32,397 nt of DNA from JBBKWG01 sp037968835 (GTDB lineage: Bacteria > Pseudomonadota > Alphaproteobacteria > Rhodobacterales > Rhodobacteraceae). The notes below the pieces were generated by a model. The model saw only the letters and a list, made by a program, of their open reading frames with translations. It was not told the origin of the DNA and searched no databases. This document shows positions 16,090 to 24,697 of the stretch, piece after piece. How positions within the stretch are numbered: position 1 is the first letter of the stretch; the number at the start of each line of letters is the position of its first letter. The position numbers and the translations under genes are program-made. The stretch covers positions 1-32,397 of the forward strand of contig JBBKWG010000239.1 of assembly GCA_037968835.1 (NCBI GenBank). The letters are read 5' to 3'.

Positions 16090-18486
16090 CTATTCTGCGG
16101 CAAGCTTGCGCAATGGCCCCTGCGATTCGGCGTGCCAGATATCCGCAGCATAACCCCTGATAGTGCGGTCCGACGAGAACCACCCTGATCGGACGGTATT
16201 CAGTGCCGCCATACGCGTCCAGCGACCCTGATCGGCATAGCAGTCGTCAACCTCTCTGCTGGCACGCCAGAAATCGGTGAAGTCGGACGAAACCAGGAAA
16301 TAGTCCGGACCGGATACATTATCGGCAATGCCTCTGAAGGTATCGTGGTCGCCACCGGCAAAGGTGCCGTTGCGCAGCGAATCTATCGCTCGCGCAAGAC
16401 GCGGATCAGCGGCAATCGCCTGCGCCGCATGGCCCTCGACCTCACGCCGGTTCATCACTTCTTCCGCCGTCATCCCGAACAGAAAGAAATTGTCGGCGCC
16501 GACGTGCTCGCGAATTTCGACGTTTGCGCCGTCCAGCGTCCCGATCGTCAGCGCCCCGTTCAGCGCCAGTTTCATGTTGCCGGTGCCGGACGCTTCCTTG
16601 CCGGCGGTAGAGATCTGCTCGGACAGGTCCGCCGCCGGGATCAGACGTTCGGCAAGCGTCACGTTGTAATTCGGCGGAAAGACGACCTTGAGCCATTTCG
16701 ACGTCACCGGATCGTCATTCAGAACCGAGGCGACGGAATTGATCAAATAGATGATGTCCTTGGCAAAAACGTATCCCGGAGCGGCCTTACCCCCAAAAAT
16801 TTTGACCCGCGGCGTCCAGTCCGCGTTCGGATGGTCCCGCATCTCCTGCCAAAGCGCGATGGTCTCCAGGATGTTCAGATGCTGGCGTTTGTATTCGTGA
16901 ATGCGCTTGATCTGGATGTCGAACATCGCATCCGGATCGACCGCGACGCCAAGTTCCGATCCAAACCAGTTCGACAGATCGGTCTTGTTGGCGTGCTTGG
17001 CCGCTCCAAACCGCTCCAGAAAACCCGCGTCGTCGACCAACGGTTCAAGTCGCGAGAGTTGCTCTGTGTCGGCAACCCATTCATCGCCAATCCGCTCGGT
17101 GATAAGCGTCGACAGGCGCGGATTGCAGGACTTCAGCCAGCGCCGAGGCGTCACACCGTTGGTCTGGTTGACGATCCGCTCCGGATGCAACGCGTGCAGA
17201 TCCCGAAATACAGTCTTTTTCATCAATTCGGTGTGCAAGGCCGATACGCCATTGACCCGTTTGGCCATGACGAAACTCAATTCGCCCATCTTCACTTCGC
17301 CGTGCTCACGCACAGTCACCGAACGCGTCGGGTTGGCCTTTGCGTGCGCCTCGTCGATCTGTTCGATCAACTGAAGGTGTCGCGGCAGAAGATAGCCCAT
17401 GAGCCCTTCCGACCACCGCTCCAGCGCCTCGGGCAGAAGCGTGTGGTTGGTGTAGCTCAGACAGCCGCGCGCGGTTTCCATGGCATCGTCGAACGCCATG
17501 CCACGCTCGTCATGCAGGATCCGGATCAATTCCGGACCGGCGATCGCGGGATGCGTGTCGTTAAGCTGGATAGCGACCTTCTTGGGCAGATCGCGCAAAT
17601 CCGAATGTTCCGTATCGAACCGGCGAATCAGGTCGCGCAGCGACGCCGCGGTGAAAAAATACTCCTGCTTCAACCGCAGGGCTTTGCCTTCGTCGGTGGT
17701 GTCGTCGGGATAAAGCACCCGGCTGATCGTCCGCGCCAGCGCCTCTGGCTCGGCTGCGGCGGCATACTGGCCCGCGTTGAACCGCTCCAGATTAAGCACC
17801 TGCATCGGCAGCGCGCCCCACAATCTCAGCGTATTCGCCCACCCGGCTTTCCAACCGATGACCGGCGTGTCGAACGCCTGCGCCATAACCGCTTCGCTCG
17901 GACGCCAAACGGAGCGCCCGCCGGTGTCGTGAACCTGACCGCCAAAGCCGATTTCGAACGCGGCTTCGGGCCGCTCGAACTCCCAGACATGCGCCTGCGT
18001 CAGCCAGTCTTCCGGCTCTTCGATCTGCCGACCGTGATCGAAACTCTGGCGGAAAAGCCCGTGTTCGTAACGAATCCCATAGCCATAGGCAGGAATTCCA
18101 AGTGTCGAAAGGCTCTCAAGGAAACACGCCGCCAACCGACCAAGCCCACCATTCCCAAGCGCTGCATCCGGTTCGTCATGGACAACGCGGTCGAACGGCA
18201 AACCCAGATCGTCGAAGACCGCCTTGGCCTCGTCCAAGACCCCGGTGTTGACCATCGCGTCTTCCAGAAGCCGCCCGATCAGGAACTCCATGGAAAGATA
18301 GTAGACCCGCTTCGCGCCCGCGTTATAGGTCGCGCGTGTCGCATTGAACCAGGGATCGACAATGCGATCACGCACCGCCAGCGACAACGCGACGCGCCAG
18401 TCATAGATCGTGGCGTGATCGGCATCCTTGCCAAGTGCATATTTCAGGTGTGAAAGAACCGAGTCTTTCAATGCATCTCTGCTCAT
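16090..18486 (-). CDS. glgP: Glycogen phosphorylase GlgP
   Basis: GlgP is a GT35, pyridoxal-phosphate enzyme that releases glucose-1-phosphate from glycogen ends with inorganic phosphate. It has 798 residues, normal for bacteria (about 790-830). Markers: YYLSMEFLIGRLL (~62-74), LGNGGLGRLAACFLES (~110-125), AIQLNDTHPAIAGPELIR and the PLP lysine K639 in EASGTGNMKLALNGALTIGT. It lacks the N-terminal phosphorylation segment of animal enzymes and likely acts constitutively. It is the first gene of the glycogen operon. The ATG at 18486 has only a poor Shine-Dalgarno. Upstream, two LacI-like near-palindromes (18509-18531) suggest repression or induction by sugar status. No terminator clearly separates it from glpK, 83 bases upstream. 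Confidence 0.97.
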   Translation of the reverse strand: MSRDALKDSVLSHLKYALGKDADHATIYDWRVALSLAVRDRIVDPWFNATRATYNAGAKRVYYLSMEFLIGRLLEDAMVNTGVLDEAKAVFDDLGLPFDRVVHDEPDAALGNGGLGRLAACFLESLSTLGIPAYGYGIRYEHGLFRQSFDHGRQIEEPEDWLTQAHVWEFERPEAAFEIGFGGQVHDTGGRSVWRPSEAVMAQAFDTPVIGWKAGWANTLRLWGALPMQVLNLERFNAGQYAAAAEPEALARTISRVLYPDDTTDEGKALRLKQEYFFTAASLRDLIRRFDTEHSDLRDLPKKVAIQLNDTHPAIAGPELIRILHDERGMAFDDAMETARGCLSYTNHTLLPEALERWSEGLMGYLLPRHLQLIEQIDEAHAKANPTRSVTVREHGEVKMGELSFVMAKRVNGVSALHTELMKKTVFRDLHALHPERIVNQTNGVTPRRWLKSCNPRLSTLITERIGDEWVADTEQLSRLEPLVDDAGFLERFGAAKHANKTDLSNWFGSELGVAVDPDAMFDIQIKRIHEYKRQHLNILETIALWQEMRDHPNADWTPRVKIFGGKAAPGYVFAKDIIYLINSVASVLNDDPVTSKWLKVVFPPNYNVTLAERLIPAADLSEQISTAGKEASGTGNMKLALNGALTIGTLDGANVEIREHVGADNFFLFGMTAEEVMNRREVEGHAAQAIAADPRLARAIDSLRNGTFAGGDHDTFRGIADNVSGPDYFLVSSDFTDFWRASREVDDCYADQGRWTRMAALNTVRSGWFSSDRTIRGYAADIWHAESQGPLRKLAAE

Positions 18487-18508
18487 AAAACTGAATCCCA
18501 GGCGGTCA

Positions 18509-18531
18509 TGTTAGCGGTAACTTAGCGCTTA
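18509..18531. promoter_or_regulatory. Tandem LacI-family-like operator sites upstream of glgP
   Basis: TGTTAGCGGTAACT (18509-18522) is 12/14 identical to the LacI-family type palindrome TGTTAGCGCTAACA; its arms are GTTA and TAAC. TTAGCGCTTA (18522-18531) is a second near-palindrome of the same core, centred 11 bases (one helical turn) away. They lie about 23-45 bases upstream of the glgP ATG, next to a TTGCAA (18551-18556) that could be a -35 box with an AT-rich -10 region. The regulator is not in the window. Confidence 0.45.
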
Positions 18532-18569
18532 TTTAGTCTTATTGGACACCTTGCAAGGCGCACCGCAAG

Positions 18570-20054
18570 TTAAACCGACATTGTTGCCGCTATCGCTTTT
18601 TTCCACAGCGCATATTTCTCGGCGCGCACATCGTCATCCATCTTCGGCTTGAACCGCTTTTCCAGCGCCCAACTTTCGGCGAAACCGGCCTGATCGGGAT
18701 AGATCCCTGCCTGCATGCCAGCCAGCCAAGCCGCGCCAAGCGCCGTGGTCTCTTTGACTTCCGGCCGATCAACGGGCGCTCCGATAATGTCCGAGAGGAA
18801 CTGCATCGTCCAGTCGCTGACCGACATTCCGCCATCGACTCGCAAGACTTCGCCAGCGTCGCCGGGAACGTCCGCGCGCATGGCTTCAAGCAGATCGCGG
18901 GTCTGGTATCCGACGCTTTCCAGCGCCGCGCGCGCCAGTTCCGCTGGGCCGGAATTGCGGGTCAGACCGAAAATCGCACCACGACTGTCGGGCTTCCAGT
19001 AAGGCGCGCCAAGTCCGGTGAACGCGGGCACCAGCACAACCGCCTGACCCGGATCGGCGGATTCGGCCAACGGCTGAGTCTCCTTCGCCTCGCGGATCAT
19101 CTTCAGCCCGTCGCGCAACCACTGGACCACCGCACCTGCGATGAAGATCGAGCCCTCAAGCGCATAGGTTCGCTTTCCGTCAAGTTGGTAGGCCACGGTC
19201 GTCAGCAACCTGTTTTGCGACCTGATCGGCGTATCGCCTGTGTTCAAAAGCGCGAAACAACCGGTCCCATACGTCGATTTCATCATGCCGGGTTCGAAAC
19301 ACGCCTGCCCCACGGTCGCCGCCTGCTGGTCGCCCGCAACCCCAAGGATCGGGATCTCTTTGCCGAACAGATCACCGCGCGTCTTGCCGTAGTCGCCCGC
19401 GCTGTCGCGAACCTCGGGCAGCATTTCAACCGGGATGTCGAACAACTTGCAGATCGTCGTCGACCACCGCCCCTTTTCGATGTCGTACAGCATCGTGCGG
19501 CACGCGTTCGTCGCATCCGTCGCATGCACCGCGCCACCTGTCAGACGCCAGATAATGTATGTATCGACCGTCCCGAACAGCAATTCGCCCTTCTTGGCGC
19601 GCTCCCGCGACCCTTCGTTCTGGTCCAGAATCCACTTCAGCTTGGTCGACGAGAAATAGGGATCGAACAGCAGTCCCGTTTTCGACGTTATGATCTCCTC
19701 GTGACCTGCCGCGACCATCTCGGCGCAATAATCGGCCGTCCTGCGGTCTTGCCAGACAATCGCATTATGCAGCGGCCGCCCGGTGTCCTTTTCCCAGACC
19801 AGAGTCGTCTCGCGCTGGTTGGTGATGCCTATTGCCGCAATGTCGGACGCCGAAATCCCCGCCTTCTCGATCACCGCGCGGCACGTCGCCGCAACCGTTG
19901 ACCACAAGTCCGAAGGATCGTGCTCCACCCAGCCCGAAGCCGGATAATGCTGGGGAAATTCCTCCTGCGCCACTGCCGCAATCTTCATCTTGTCGTCGAA
20001 CAGGATCGCCCGGCTGGAGGTCGTGCCCTGGTCTATCGCCATGACGTAATTCAT
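18570..20054 (-). CDS. glpK: Glycerol kinase GlpK
   Basis: GlpK phosphorylates cytoplasmic glycerol with ATP to sn-glycerol-3-phosphate, trapping it and feeding GlpD. From the ATG at 20054 it has 494 residues, the usual length. The ATPase-fold phosphate loop is MAIDQGTTSSRAILFD at the N-terminus. Other FGGY-kinase marks are GWVEHDPSDLW, GITNQRETTLVWEKDTGRPL, the AIVWQDRRTA segment, STYGTGCFALLNTGD, TGLGAPYWKPDSRGAIFGLT and the adenosine motif LRVDGGMSVSDWTMQFLSDI. The start overlaps the glpD stop as ATGA (20051-20054), so the pair is translationally coupled. The frame stays open upstream into glpD, but those residues do not match the family. No glpF-type facilitator or GlpR regulator gene is in the window. 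Confidence 0.96.
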   Translation of the reverse strand: MNYVMAIDQGTTSSRAILFDDKMKIAAVAQEEFPQHYPASGWVEHDPSDLWSTVAATCRAVIEKAGISASDIAAIGITNQRETTLVWEKDTGRPLHNAIVWQDRRTADYCAEMVAAGHEEIITSKTGLLFDPYFSSTKLKWILDQNEGSRERAKKGELLFGTVDTYIIWRLTGGAVHATDATNACRTMLYDIEKGRWSTTICKLFDIPVEMLPEVRDSAGDYGKTRGDLFGKEIPILGVAGDQQAATVGQACFEPGMMKSTYGTGCFALLNTGDTPIRSQNRLLTTVAYQLDGKRTYALEGSIFIAGAVVQWLRDGLKMIREAKETQPLAESADPGQAVVLVPAFTGLGAPYWKPDSRGAIFGLTRNSGPAELARAALESVGYQTRDLLEAMRADVPGDAGEVLRVDGGMSVSDWTMQFLSDIIGAPVDRPEVKETTALGAAWLAGMQAGIYPDQAGFAESWALEKRFKPKMDDDVRAEKYALWKKAIAATMSV

Positions 20055-21661
20055 CGGATGTCTCCCTGTTTCGCGAGCTTTGGGCGCGATTGATCGGCGG
20101 TCGCCAGCTTCCGGCTTTGCATCCACTCATCCAGTCGCGCGATCTGCGCGGCGCTCATCCGCAATCCCAGCTTTGAGCGTCGCCAGACCACATCGTCCGC
20201 TCGGCGCGCATATTCCCGTTCCATCAGCCAGACGACCTCGGCCTCGCTCAGCGTTGCGCCGAAATCCTCGCCAAGCGCCGCCGCGTCGGCGGCACCGCGC
20301 AACACCAACCGCGCCTCGGTCCCATAGGCCCGCACCAGCCGCTTTGCCCAGTAATCACCCAGAAATGGATACTCGGCCATTAACGAGCGCACCAAAACCG
20401 GCACGCCGCTCACCGGAAAGTTCCCGCCGGGCAATGGCACGCCCGCCGTCCAGTCGCCGGGCATATCGGGCAGGTAGCGATTCAGCTTCTTCAGCGCCTC
20501 TTCGGCCAGCTTGCGATAGGTCGTGATCTTGCCGCCGAACACGCTCAGGATTGGCGGTCCGTTGTCGTCGACCGACAGCACATAATCGCGCGTGGCCGCA
20601 GTCGCGGATTTCGCGCCGTCATCGTAAAGCGGACGCACCCCGGAATAGGTCCAGACGATATCTTCCCTGGTCGGCGGCTTCGCCAGATACTGGCCGACGA
20701 AATTCAGCAGATACTCCGCCTCCTCATCCGAACATTTCGCACCCGAGGGGTCGCCGGTATATTCCCTGTCGGTTGTGCCTATCAGCGTGAAATCCGTCTC
20801 GTAGGGGATCGCGAAGATGATCCGCCCATCCTGACCTTGAAAGAAATAGCTCTTCCCGTGATCGAACAGACTTTTCGTCACGATATGGCTGCCCTGAACC
20901 AGCCTGATCCCTTCCGAGGTGTTCAGCCGCGCTGTCCCCCTGACAATCTCCTCGACCCACGGTCCGCCAGCGTTCACAAGCGCCCGCGCCCGATAAGTCG
21001 CCGTCGCGCCGTCCTCGCTTTCGGTTTCGATCACCCACAGATCGCCGTCCCTGACCGCCGACGTCACTTTGGTGCGCACCAGTATCGTCGCGCCCCGTTC
21101 TTCGGCGTCCCGCGCATTCAACGCCACGAGCCGCGCATCCTCCACCCAGCAATCGGAGTATTCGTAGGCGTGCTTGAACTTGTCGACCAGCGGCGCGCCA
21201 GCGGGGTCGCGATCAAGCGTCAGCGTCTTGGTGGCGGGCAGGATTTTTCGTCCACCAAGGTGGTCGTACATGAACAGTCCAAGCCGGATCATCCACGCCG
21301 GTCGCCGACCTTTCATCCACGGCATGAACGAGTTCAGCAACTTCGATGCTGGCGTCGTGTTCTCGAACCGCATGTCGGGGTGATACGGCAACACAAATCG
21401 CATCGGCCACGAGATATGAGGCATCGCCCGCAAAAGCGTTTCCCGCTCGATCAGCGCCTTCTTGACCAGCTTGATCTCGAAATACTCAAGGTATCTCAGC
21501 CCGCCATGAAACAGCTTTGTGGAAGCCGAAGACGTCGCCGATGCCAGATCGTGCATCTCGGCCAGCGTCACCTTCAGACCGCGCCCCTGCGCATCTCGCG
21601 CAATTCCTGTTCCATTGATGCCGCCGCCGATAACGAAAATATCGCTGATCTGATCGCTCAT
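20051..21661 (-). CDS. glpD: Aerobic glycerol-3-phosphate dehydrogenase GlpD
   Basis: GlpD is an FAD enzyme at the inner face of the cytoplasmic membrane that oxidises glycerol-3-phosphate to dihydroxyacetone phosphate and passes electrons to ubiquinone. It has 536 residues. The dinucleotide-binding motif DIFVIGGGINGTGIARDAQG spans ~7-26, followed by the family stretch SSASTKLFHGGLRYLEYFE. YSDCWVEDARLVALNARDA and ALVNAGGPWVEEI are typical, as are the FAD-contacting GTTDREYTGDP and VFGGKITTYRKLAEEAL. The start at 21661 has only a weak GGGACGGA upstream. It is the first gene of the glpDK unit. Upstream lie GCAAGC half-sites but no convincing -10/-35 pair. Confidence 0.96.
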   Translation of the reverse strand: MSDQISDIFVIGGGINGTGIARDAQGRGLKVTLAEMHDLASATSSASTKLFHGGLRYLEYFEIKLVKKALIERETLLRAMPHISWPMRFVLPYHPDMRFENTTPASKLLNSFMPWMKGRRPAWMIRLGLFMYDHLGGRKILPATKTLTLDRDPAGAPLVDKFKHAYEYSDCWVEDARLVALNARDAEERGATILVRTKVTSAVRDGDLWVIETESEDGATATYRARALVNAGGPWVEEIVRGTARLNTSEGIRLVQGSHIVTKSLFDHGKSYFFQGQDGRIIFAIPYETDFTLIGTTDREYTGDPSGAKCSDEEAEYLLNFVGQYLAKPPTREDIVWTYSGVRPLYDDGAKSATAATRDYVLSVDDNGPPILSVFGGKITTYRKLAEEALKKLNRYLPDMPGDWTAGVPLPGGNFPVSGVPVLVRSLMAEYPFLGDYWAKRLVRAYGTEARLVLRGAADAAALGEDFGATLSEAEVVWLMEREYARRADDVVWRRSKLGLRMSAAQIARLDEWMQSRKLATADQSRPKLAKQGDIR

Positions 21662-21703
21662 TCCGTCCCCGTTCCGTGTGCCGCATTGTCTGGCCGGTTG
21701 GTC

Positions 21704-21728
21704 GCAAGCCAGCGCATCGCTTGCAAGC
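21704..21728. promoter_or_regulatory. GCAAGC/GCTTGC half-site array upstream of glpD
   Basis: GCAAGC (21704-21709) and GCTTGC (21719-21724) form an inverted repeat with a nine-base spacer, and the second arm is also part of a perfect palindrome GCTTGCAAGC (21719-21728). This lies 43-67 bases upstream of the glpD start and could be an operator. The tandem TTTCG-type sites expected for some GlpR proteins were not seen. Weak evidence. Confidence 0.25.
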
Positions 21729-21802
21729 CGCCAAAGACCGATAATGGGCTGGCACGCAAAACATTAGTAGAATTCCCGGTATTTGCCAGTGGGGTCGTTG
21801 CG

Positions 21803-21830
21803 TTGCCCGGAACACGCCGCACGCTATAAT
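21803..21830 (+). promoter_or_regulatory. Sigma70-like promoter for the MBL/dehydrogenase pair
   Basis: A perfect TATAAT (21825-21830) is preceded by TTGCCC (21803-21808) with a 16-base spacer. It lies 25 bases before the ATG at 21856, and a GGAGAA Shine-Dalgarno sits at 21845-21850. It is the best promoter match in the window. Confidence 0.65.
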
Positions 21831-21855
21831 ATGTCCTGATCGACGGAGAACGCCC

Positions 21856-22680
21856 ATGCTTCGATTAGCTGCACTCATTTGCCTCATCGCGACAGCCAGC
21901 GCCGCGCAGGATCGCAGACCCAGCCATTGTATCGCCATCGCCAACGCCGTTCCCGGTGCCGCGTTCATTCAGAATGCAAGCTGGCAGGACGGCATCGACG
22001 ACGAATTTACCGTGCGTCTCAGCTATATTGATCACTCGATGTACCTGCTCCAGACGGCGGGCGGGCTTGAGGCAATCACCGATTACACCGGCTTCACCGG
22101 AACTGCGGACTTCGTGCCCGACATCGCGACCATGAACAACGCGCACGACAGTCACTGGGCCGCTTTCCCGTCGCCCGACATCCCGCATATCCTGCCGGGT
22201 TGGCGGCAGAACGGCGTGCCCGCCGATTACAATCTCGACCTCGACGAGATGCTGGTGCGCAACGTCACCACCGACATTCGAGGCAGCTTCGACGGCACCC
22301 GCATCAAGGACAACAATTCGATCTTCATTTTCGAGGTCGCCGGGCTCTGCATCGGACATCTCGGCCACCTGCACCACGAACCCACCGGCGAACAATACGC
22401 CGCCATCGGTCGGCTCGACGTGGTGATGGCTGCGGTTGATGGCGGCCTGACCGTCGACACCCCGACAATGATCCGCATCGTCCAGCGCCTGAAATCTTCC
22501 ATCGTGCTGCCGATGCACTGGTTCTCGCGCGGTTCACTCGACCGATTCCTGTCCGGAGTTTCGGGCGATTTCATGATCGAACGCCCCGGCACCAGCGAGA
22601 TCGAAGTCTCGCTCAGAACCCTGCCCAGCCGCCCGACTGTCATCGTCCTCGAACCGCGATTCCTGAGCGAGGCCAATTGA
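21856..22680 (+). CDS. Exported MBL-fold (UlaG-like) protein with degenerate metal motif
   Basis: The 274-residue product starts with a Sec-type signal peptide (LRLAALICLIATASAA), so it is probably periplasmic. The fold pattern is of the metallo-beta-lactamase superfamily, UlaG-like branch: LSYIDHSMYLLQTAGG (compare Y-x-G-H-S-x-x-L-I), ITDYTG (compare L-T-D-P), GLCIGHLGHLHHE (compare G-H-L-G-D) and IVLPMHWFS (compare P-M-H-Y). The main metal motif H-x-H-x-D-H is altered: residues 94-100 read NNAHDSH, keeping H97 and H100 but with Asn for the first His and Ser for the Asp. It may bind one metal or have a changed activity. The substrate is unknown. It shares the promoter at 21803-21830 with the dehydrogenase 31 bases downstream. 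Confidence 0.7.
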   Translation: MLRLAALICLIATASAAQDRRPSHCIAIANAVPGAAFIQNASWQDGIDDEFTVRLSYIDHSMYLLQTAGGLEAITDYTGFTGTADFVPDIATMNNAHDSHWAAFPSPDIPHILPGWRQNGVPADYNLDLDEMLVRNVTTDIRGSFDGTRIKDNNSIFIFEVAGLCIGHLGHLHHEPTGEQYAAIGRLDVVMAAVDGGLTVDTPTMIRIVQRLKSSIVLPMHWFSRGSLDRFLSGVSGDFMIERPGTSEIEVSLRTLPSRPTVIVLEPRFLSEAN

Positions 22681-22711
22681 CACTTCGCGCCGCGCTTCCC
22701 TTACTCGCGCA

Positions 22712-24127
22712 ATGTTGAACCCAGCCGATGCCGCTTTCGCCGAACACCTCGCCACGCGGCTACCGGACGGAACCCTGCGCGAAGCCGCCCCTGCATACCT
22801 CGAAGAACCACGCCAGAAATGGAAGGGCCGCAAGGGCTTCGTCGCCACCCCCGCCGACACCGAAACCGTCGCTGAAATCGTGCGCGCCTGCGCGGCGGCG
22901 CGCGTCGGCATCGTCCCTTACAGCGGCGGCACCGGTCTTGTCGGCGGTCAGATCAGCACCGATGGCCCGGTTCCACTGATCCTGTCGCTGGAAAACATGT
23001 CGGCCATCCGCAAAGTCTATCCACGCGAAAACGCGCTCGTTGCCGAAGCGGGCGTGACCATCGCCGCGATCCAGGCCGCCGCCGAAGCCGAGAACCGTCT
23101 GTTTCCGCTCAGCTACGCCAGCCAGGACACAGCGCGCATCGGCGGCGGTCTTTCGGTGAACTCCGGCGGCCTGAACGTGCTGCGCTACGGGATGGCCCGC
23201 GACCTGTGCCTCGGGATCGAGGCCGTCCTGCCCGACGGAAGCATCCTGCGCGGACTGAAACGGCTGCGCAAAGACAACACTGGCTACGACTTGCGCCACT
23301 TGCTGATCGGAGCCGAAGGCACGCTTGGGATCATCACCGCCGCCACGCTGAAACTCGTCCCGCGTCCAACCCACACAGCGACCGCCTTTCTCGAAGTTTC
23401 CAGCCCCGCCGCCGCGCTCGACCTTCTGGCGCTGCTTCAAGACCGCGCGGGCGATGTCGTCTCGGCATTCGAGCTGATCGCCGGAACCGGTCTGGAGATG
23501 ATGGCCGAAGTTTATCCAGATACGCGCCAGCCGTTTCCCGAACCGCCGGAATGGTCGGTTCTCGTCGAAATCGGCACCAGCGATGGCAGCGACCCCGAGG
23601 CCCTGCTCGCTCACGTCTTTGAAGACGCGCTGAGCAACGGATTGGTGCGCGACGGCATCATCGCCTCGTCAGGCGCGCAGCAAACGGAGTTCTGGACCGT
23701 CCGGGAAACGATCCCCGCAGCCAATCGAACAATCGGCGCTGTCGCATCCCACGACATATCGCTGCCGCTTTCGGAGATCGAAGGCTTCATCGCCGAAGCC
23801 ACCCCGGCCATTGCCGCAATCGGCGCGTTCCGCATCAACACGTTCGGGCACCTGGGCGATGGAAATCTGCACTTCAATATCTTTCCACCCAAGGGACAGT
23901 CGCCCAACAAATACCCGGCGGAATCGGAACTGATCGCGCGTCTTGTGCATGACATCGTCGCAGAGAAAGGCGGCAGCTTTTCCGCCGAGCACGGCATCGG
24001 GCGGATGAAGACCAACGACCTGCTGCGCTATGGCGACCCGACAAAGCTGGCGGCGATGCGCGCGATCAAGACGGCACTCGATCCGCTCGGCATCATGAAC
24101 CCCGGTGCGATCTTCGCGTCCGAATAG
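22712..24127 (+). CDS. FAD-linked D-2-hydroxyacid dehydrogenase (GlcD/D2HGDH-like)
   Basis: The 471-residue protein belongs to the vanillyl-alcohol-oxidase flavoprotein family. The PCMH FAD-binding domain has PYSGGTGLVGG (69-79), IGGGLSVNSGGLNVLRYG and LIGAEGTLGIITAATLKL. The C-terminal FAD-linked oxidase domain has the metal/substrate motif FGHLGDGNLHFNIF and the catalytic-His region SAEHGIGRMK, ending DPLGIMNPGAIF. The order and length fit D-2-hydroxyglutarate or D-lactate dehydrogenases, which pass electrons to ETF or cytochrome c. The exact substrate cannot be read from sequence. There is no iron-sulfur domain, as in the subfamily with fused clusters. No Shine-Dalgarno is evident before the ATG, which lies 31 bases after the MBL gene, so translation may depend on that gene. 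Confidence 0.85.
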   Translation: MLNPADAAFAEHLATRLPDGTLREAAPAYLEEPRQKWKGRKGFVATPADTETVAEIVRACAAARVGIVPYSGGTGLVGGQISTDGPVPLILSLENMSAIRKVYPRENALVAEAGVTIAAIQAAAEAENRLFPLSYASQDTARIGGGLSVNSGGLNVLRYGMARDLCLGIEAVLPDGSILRGLKRLRKDNTGYDLRHLLIGAEGTLGIITAATLKLVPRPTHTATAFLEVSSPAAALDLLALLQDRAGDVVSAFELIAGTGLEMMAEVYPDTRQPFPEPPEWSVLVEIGTSDGSDPEALLAHVFEDALSNGLVRDGIIASSGAQQTEFWTVRETIPAANRTIGAVASHDISLPLSEIEGFIAEATPAIAAIGAFRINTFGHLGDGNLHFNIFPPKGQSPNKYPAESELIARLVHDIVAEKGGSFSAEHGIGRMKTNDLLRYGDPTKLAAMRAIKTALDPLGIMNPGAIFASE

Positions 24128-24136
24128 ACACCGACA

Positions 24137-24161
24137 CCCTCAGGCCGGACTCCCTCAGGCC
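24137..24161. repeat. 10-bp direct repeat at the 3' ends of the dehydrogenase and apt
   Basis: CCCTCAGGCC occurs at 24137-24146 and 24152-24161 with a five-base spacer, the second copy overlapping the apt stop codon. No terminator hairpin is apparent in this 27-base convergent gap. Probably a small local duplication. Confidence 0.5.
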
Positions 24162-24697
24162 CCGTCAAACGCACACAGCGCGTGCACGTCCATCCCCAGT
24201 CCTTCCAGCTTCTTTCGCCCACCCAGTTTCGGCAAATCGACGATGAACGCACAGCCGACGATATCACCGCCCATCTTCTCGATCAGCTTGATCCCCGCCT
24301 CCGCAGTTCCGCCGGTCGCCAGCAGATCATCGACCACCAGCACCTTCTCACCGGGCTGGATCGCGTCGTCATGCACCTCCATGATCGCATCGCCGTATTC
24401 CAGTTTGTAATCCTGGCTCAGCGTCTTGCCCGGCAACTTGCCCTTCTTGCGGATCGGCACGAATCCTACCGACAACTGGTGCGCGATCGCGCCGCCGATA
24501 ATGAAGCCGCGCGCCTCAAGGCCCACCACCTTGTCGATCTGCTCGCCGGCGTAGGGATGCAGAAGCTGGTCGATGCAAATCCGAAACCCGCGCGCATCCG
24601 CAAAAAGCGTCGTCACGTCGCGGAACATTATCCCCTCATGTGGGAAATCGACGATAGTTCGGATGTAATCCCTGACGGTTTTCTTCCGGTTGTCCAT
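24155..24697 (-). CDS. apt: Adenine phosphoribosyltransferase Apt
   Basis: Apt converts adenine and PRPP to AMP and pyrophosphate, the direct adenine salvage step. It has 180 residues, the usual length. The N-terminal IRTIVDFPHEGIMFRDVTTL is typical of APRTs (F-P-x-x-G-I-x-F-x-D). EARGFIIGGAIA and the flexible-loop region PIRKKGKLPGKT follow. The 13-residue PRPP motif is VLVVDDLLATGGTA (~119-132). It lies near mtnP, whose product releases adenine from methylthioadenosine, so the two probably act in sequence although a DsbA-like gene on the other strand lies between. No Shine-Dalgarno precedes the ATG. A weak TTTCGA-17-TATAGG lies so close to the ATG that the mRNA might be leaderless. Confidence 0.95.
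   Translation of the reverse strand: MDNRKKTVRDYIRTIVDFPHEGIMFRDVTTLFADARGFRICIDQLLHPYAGEQIDKVVGLEARGFIIGGAIAHQLSVGFVPIRKKGKLPGKTLSQDYKLEYGDAIMEVHDDAIQPGEKVLVVDDLLATGGTAEAGIKLIEKMGGDIVGCAFIVDLPKLGGRKKLEGLGMDVHALCAFDGA

Noticed and set aside
16345..18453. A 702-codon open frame on the (+) strand
   Set aside because: Antisense to glgP throughout; no recognisable domains, Arg/His-rich composition typical of a shadow frame.
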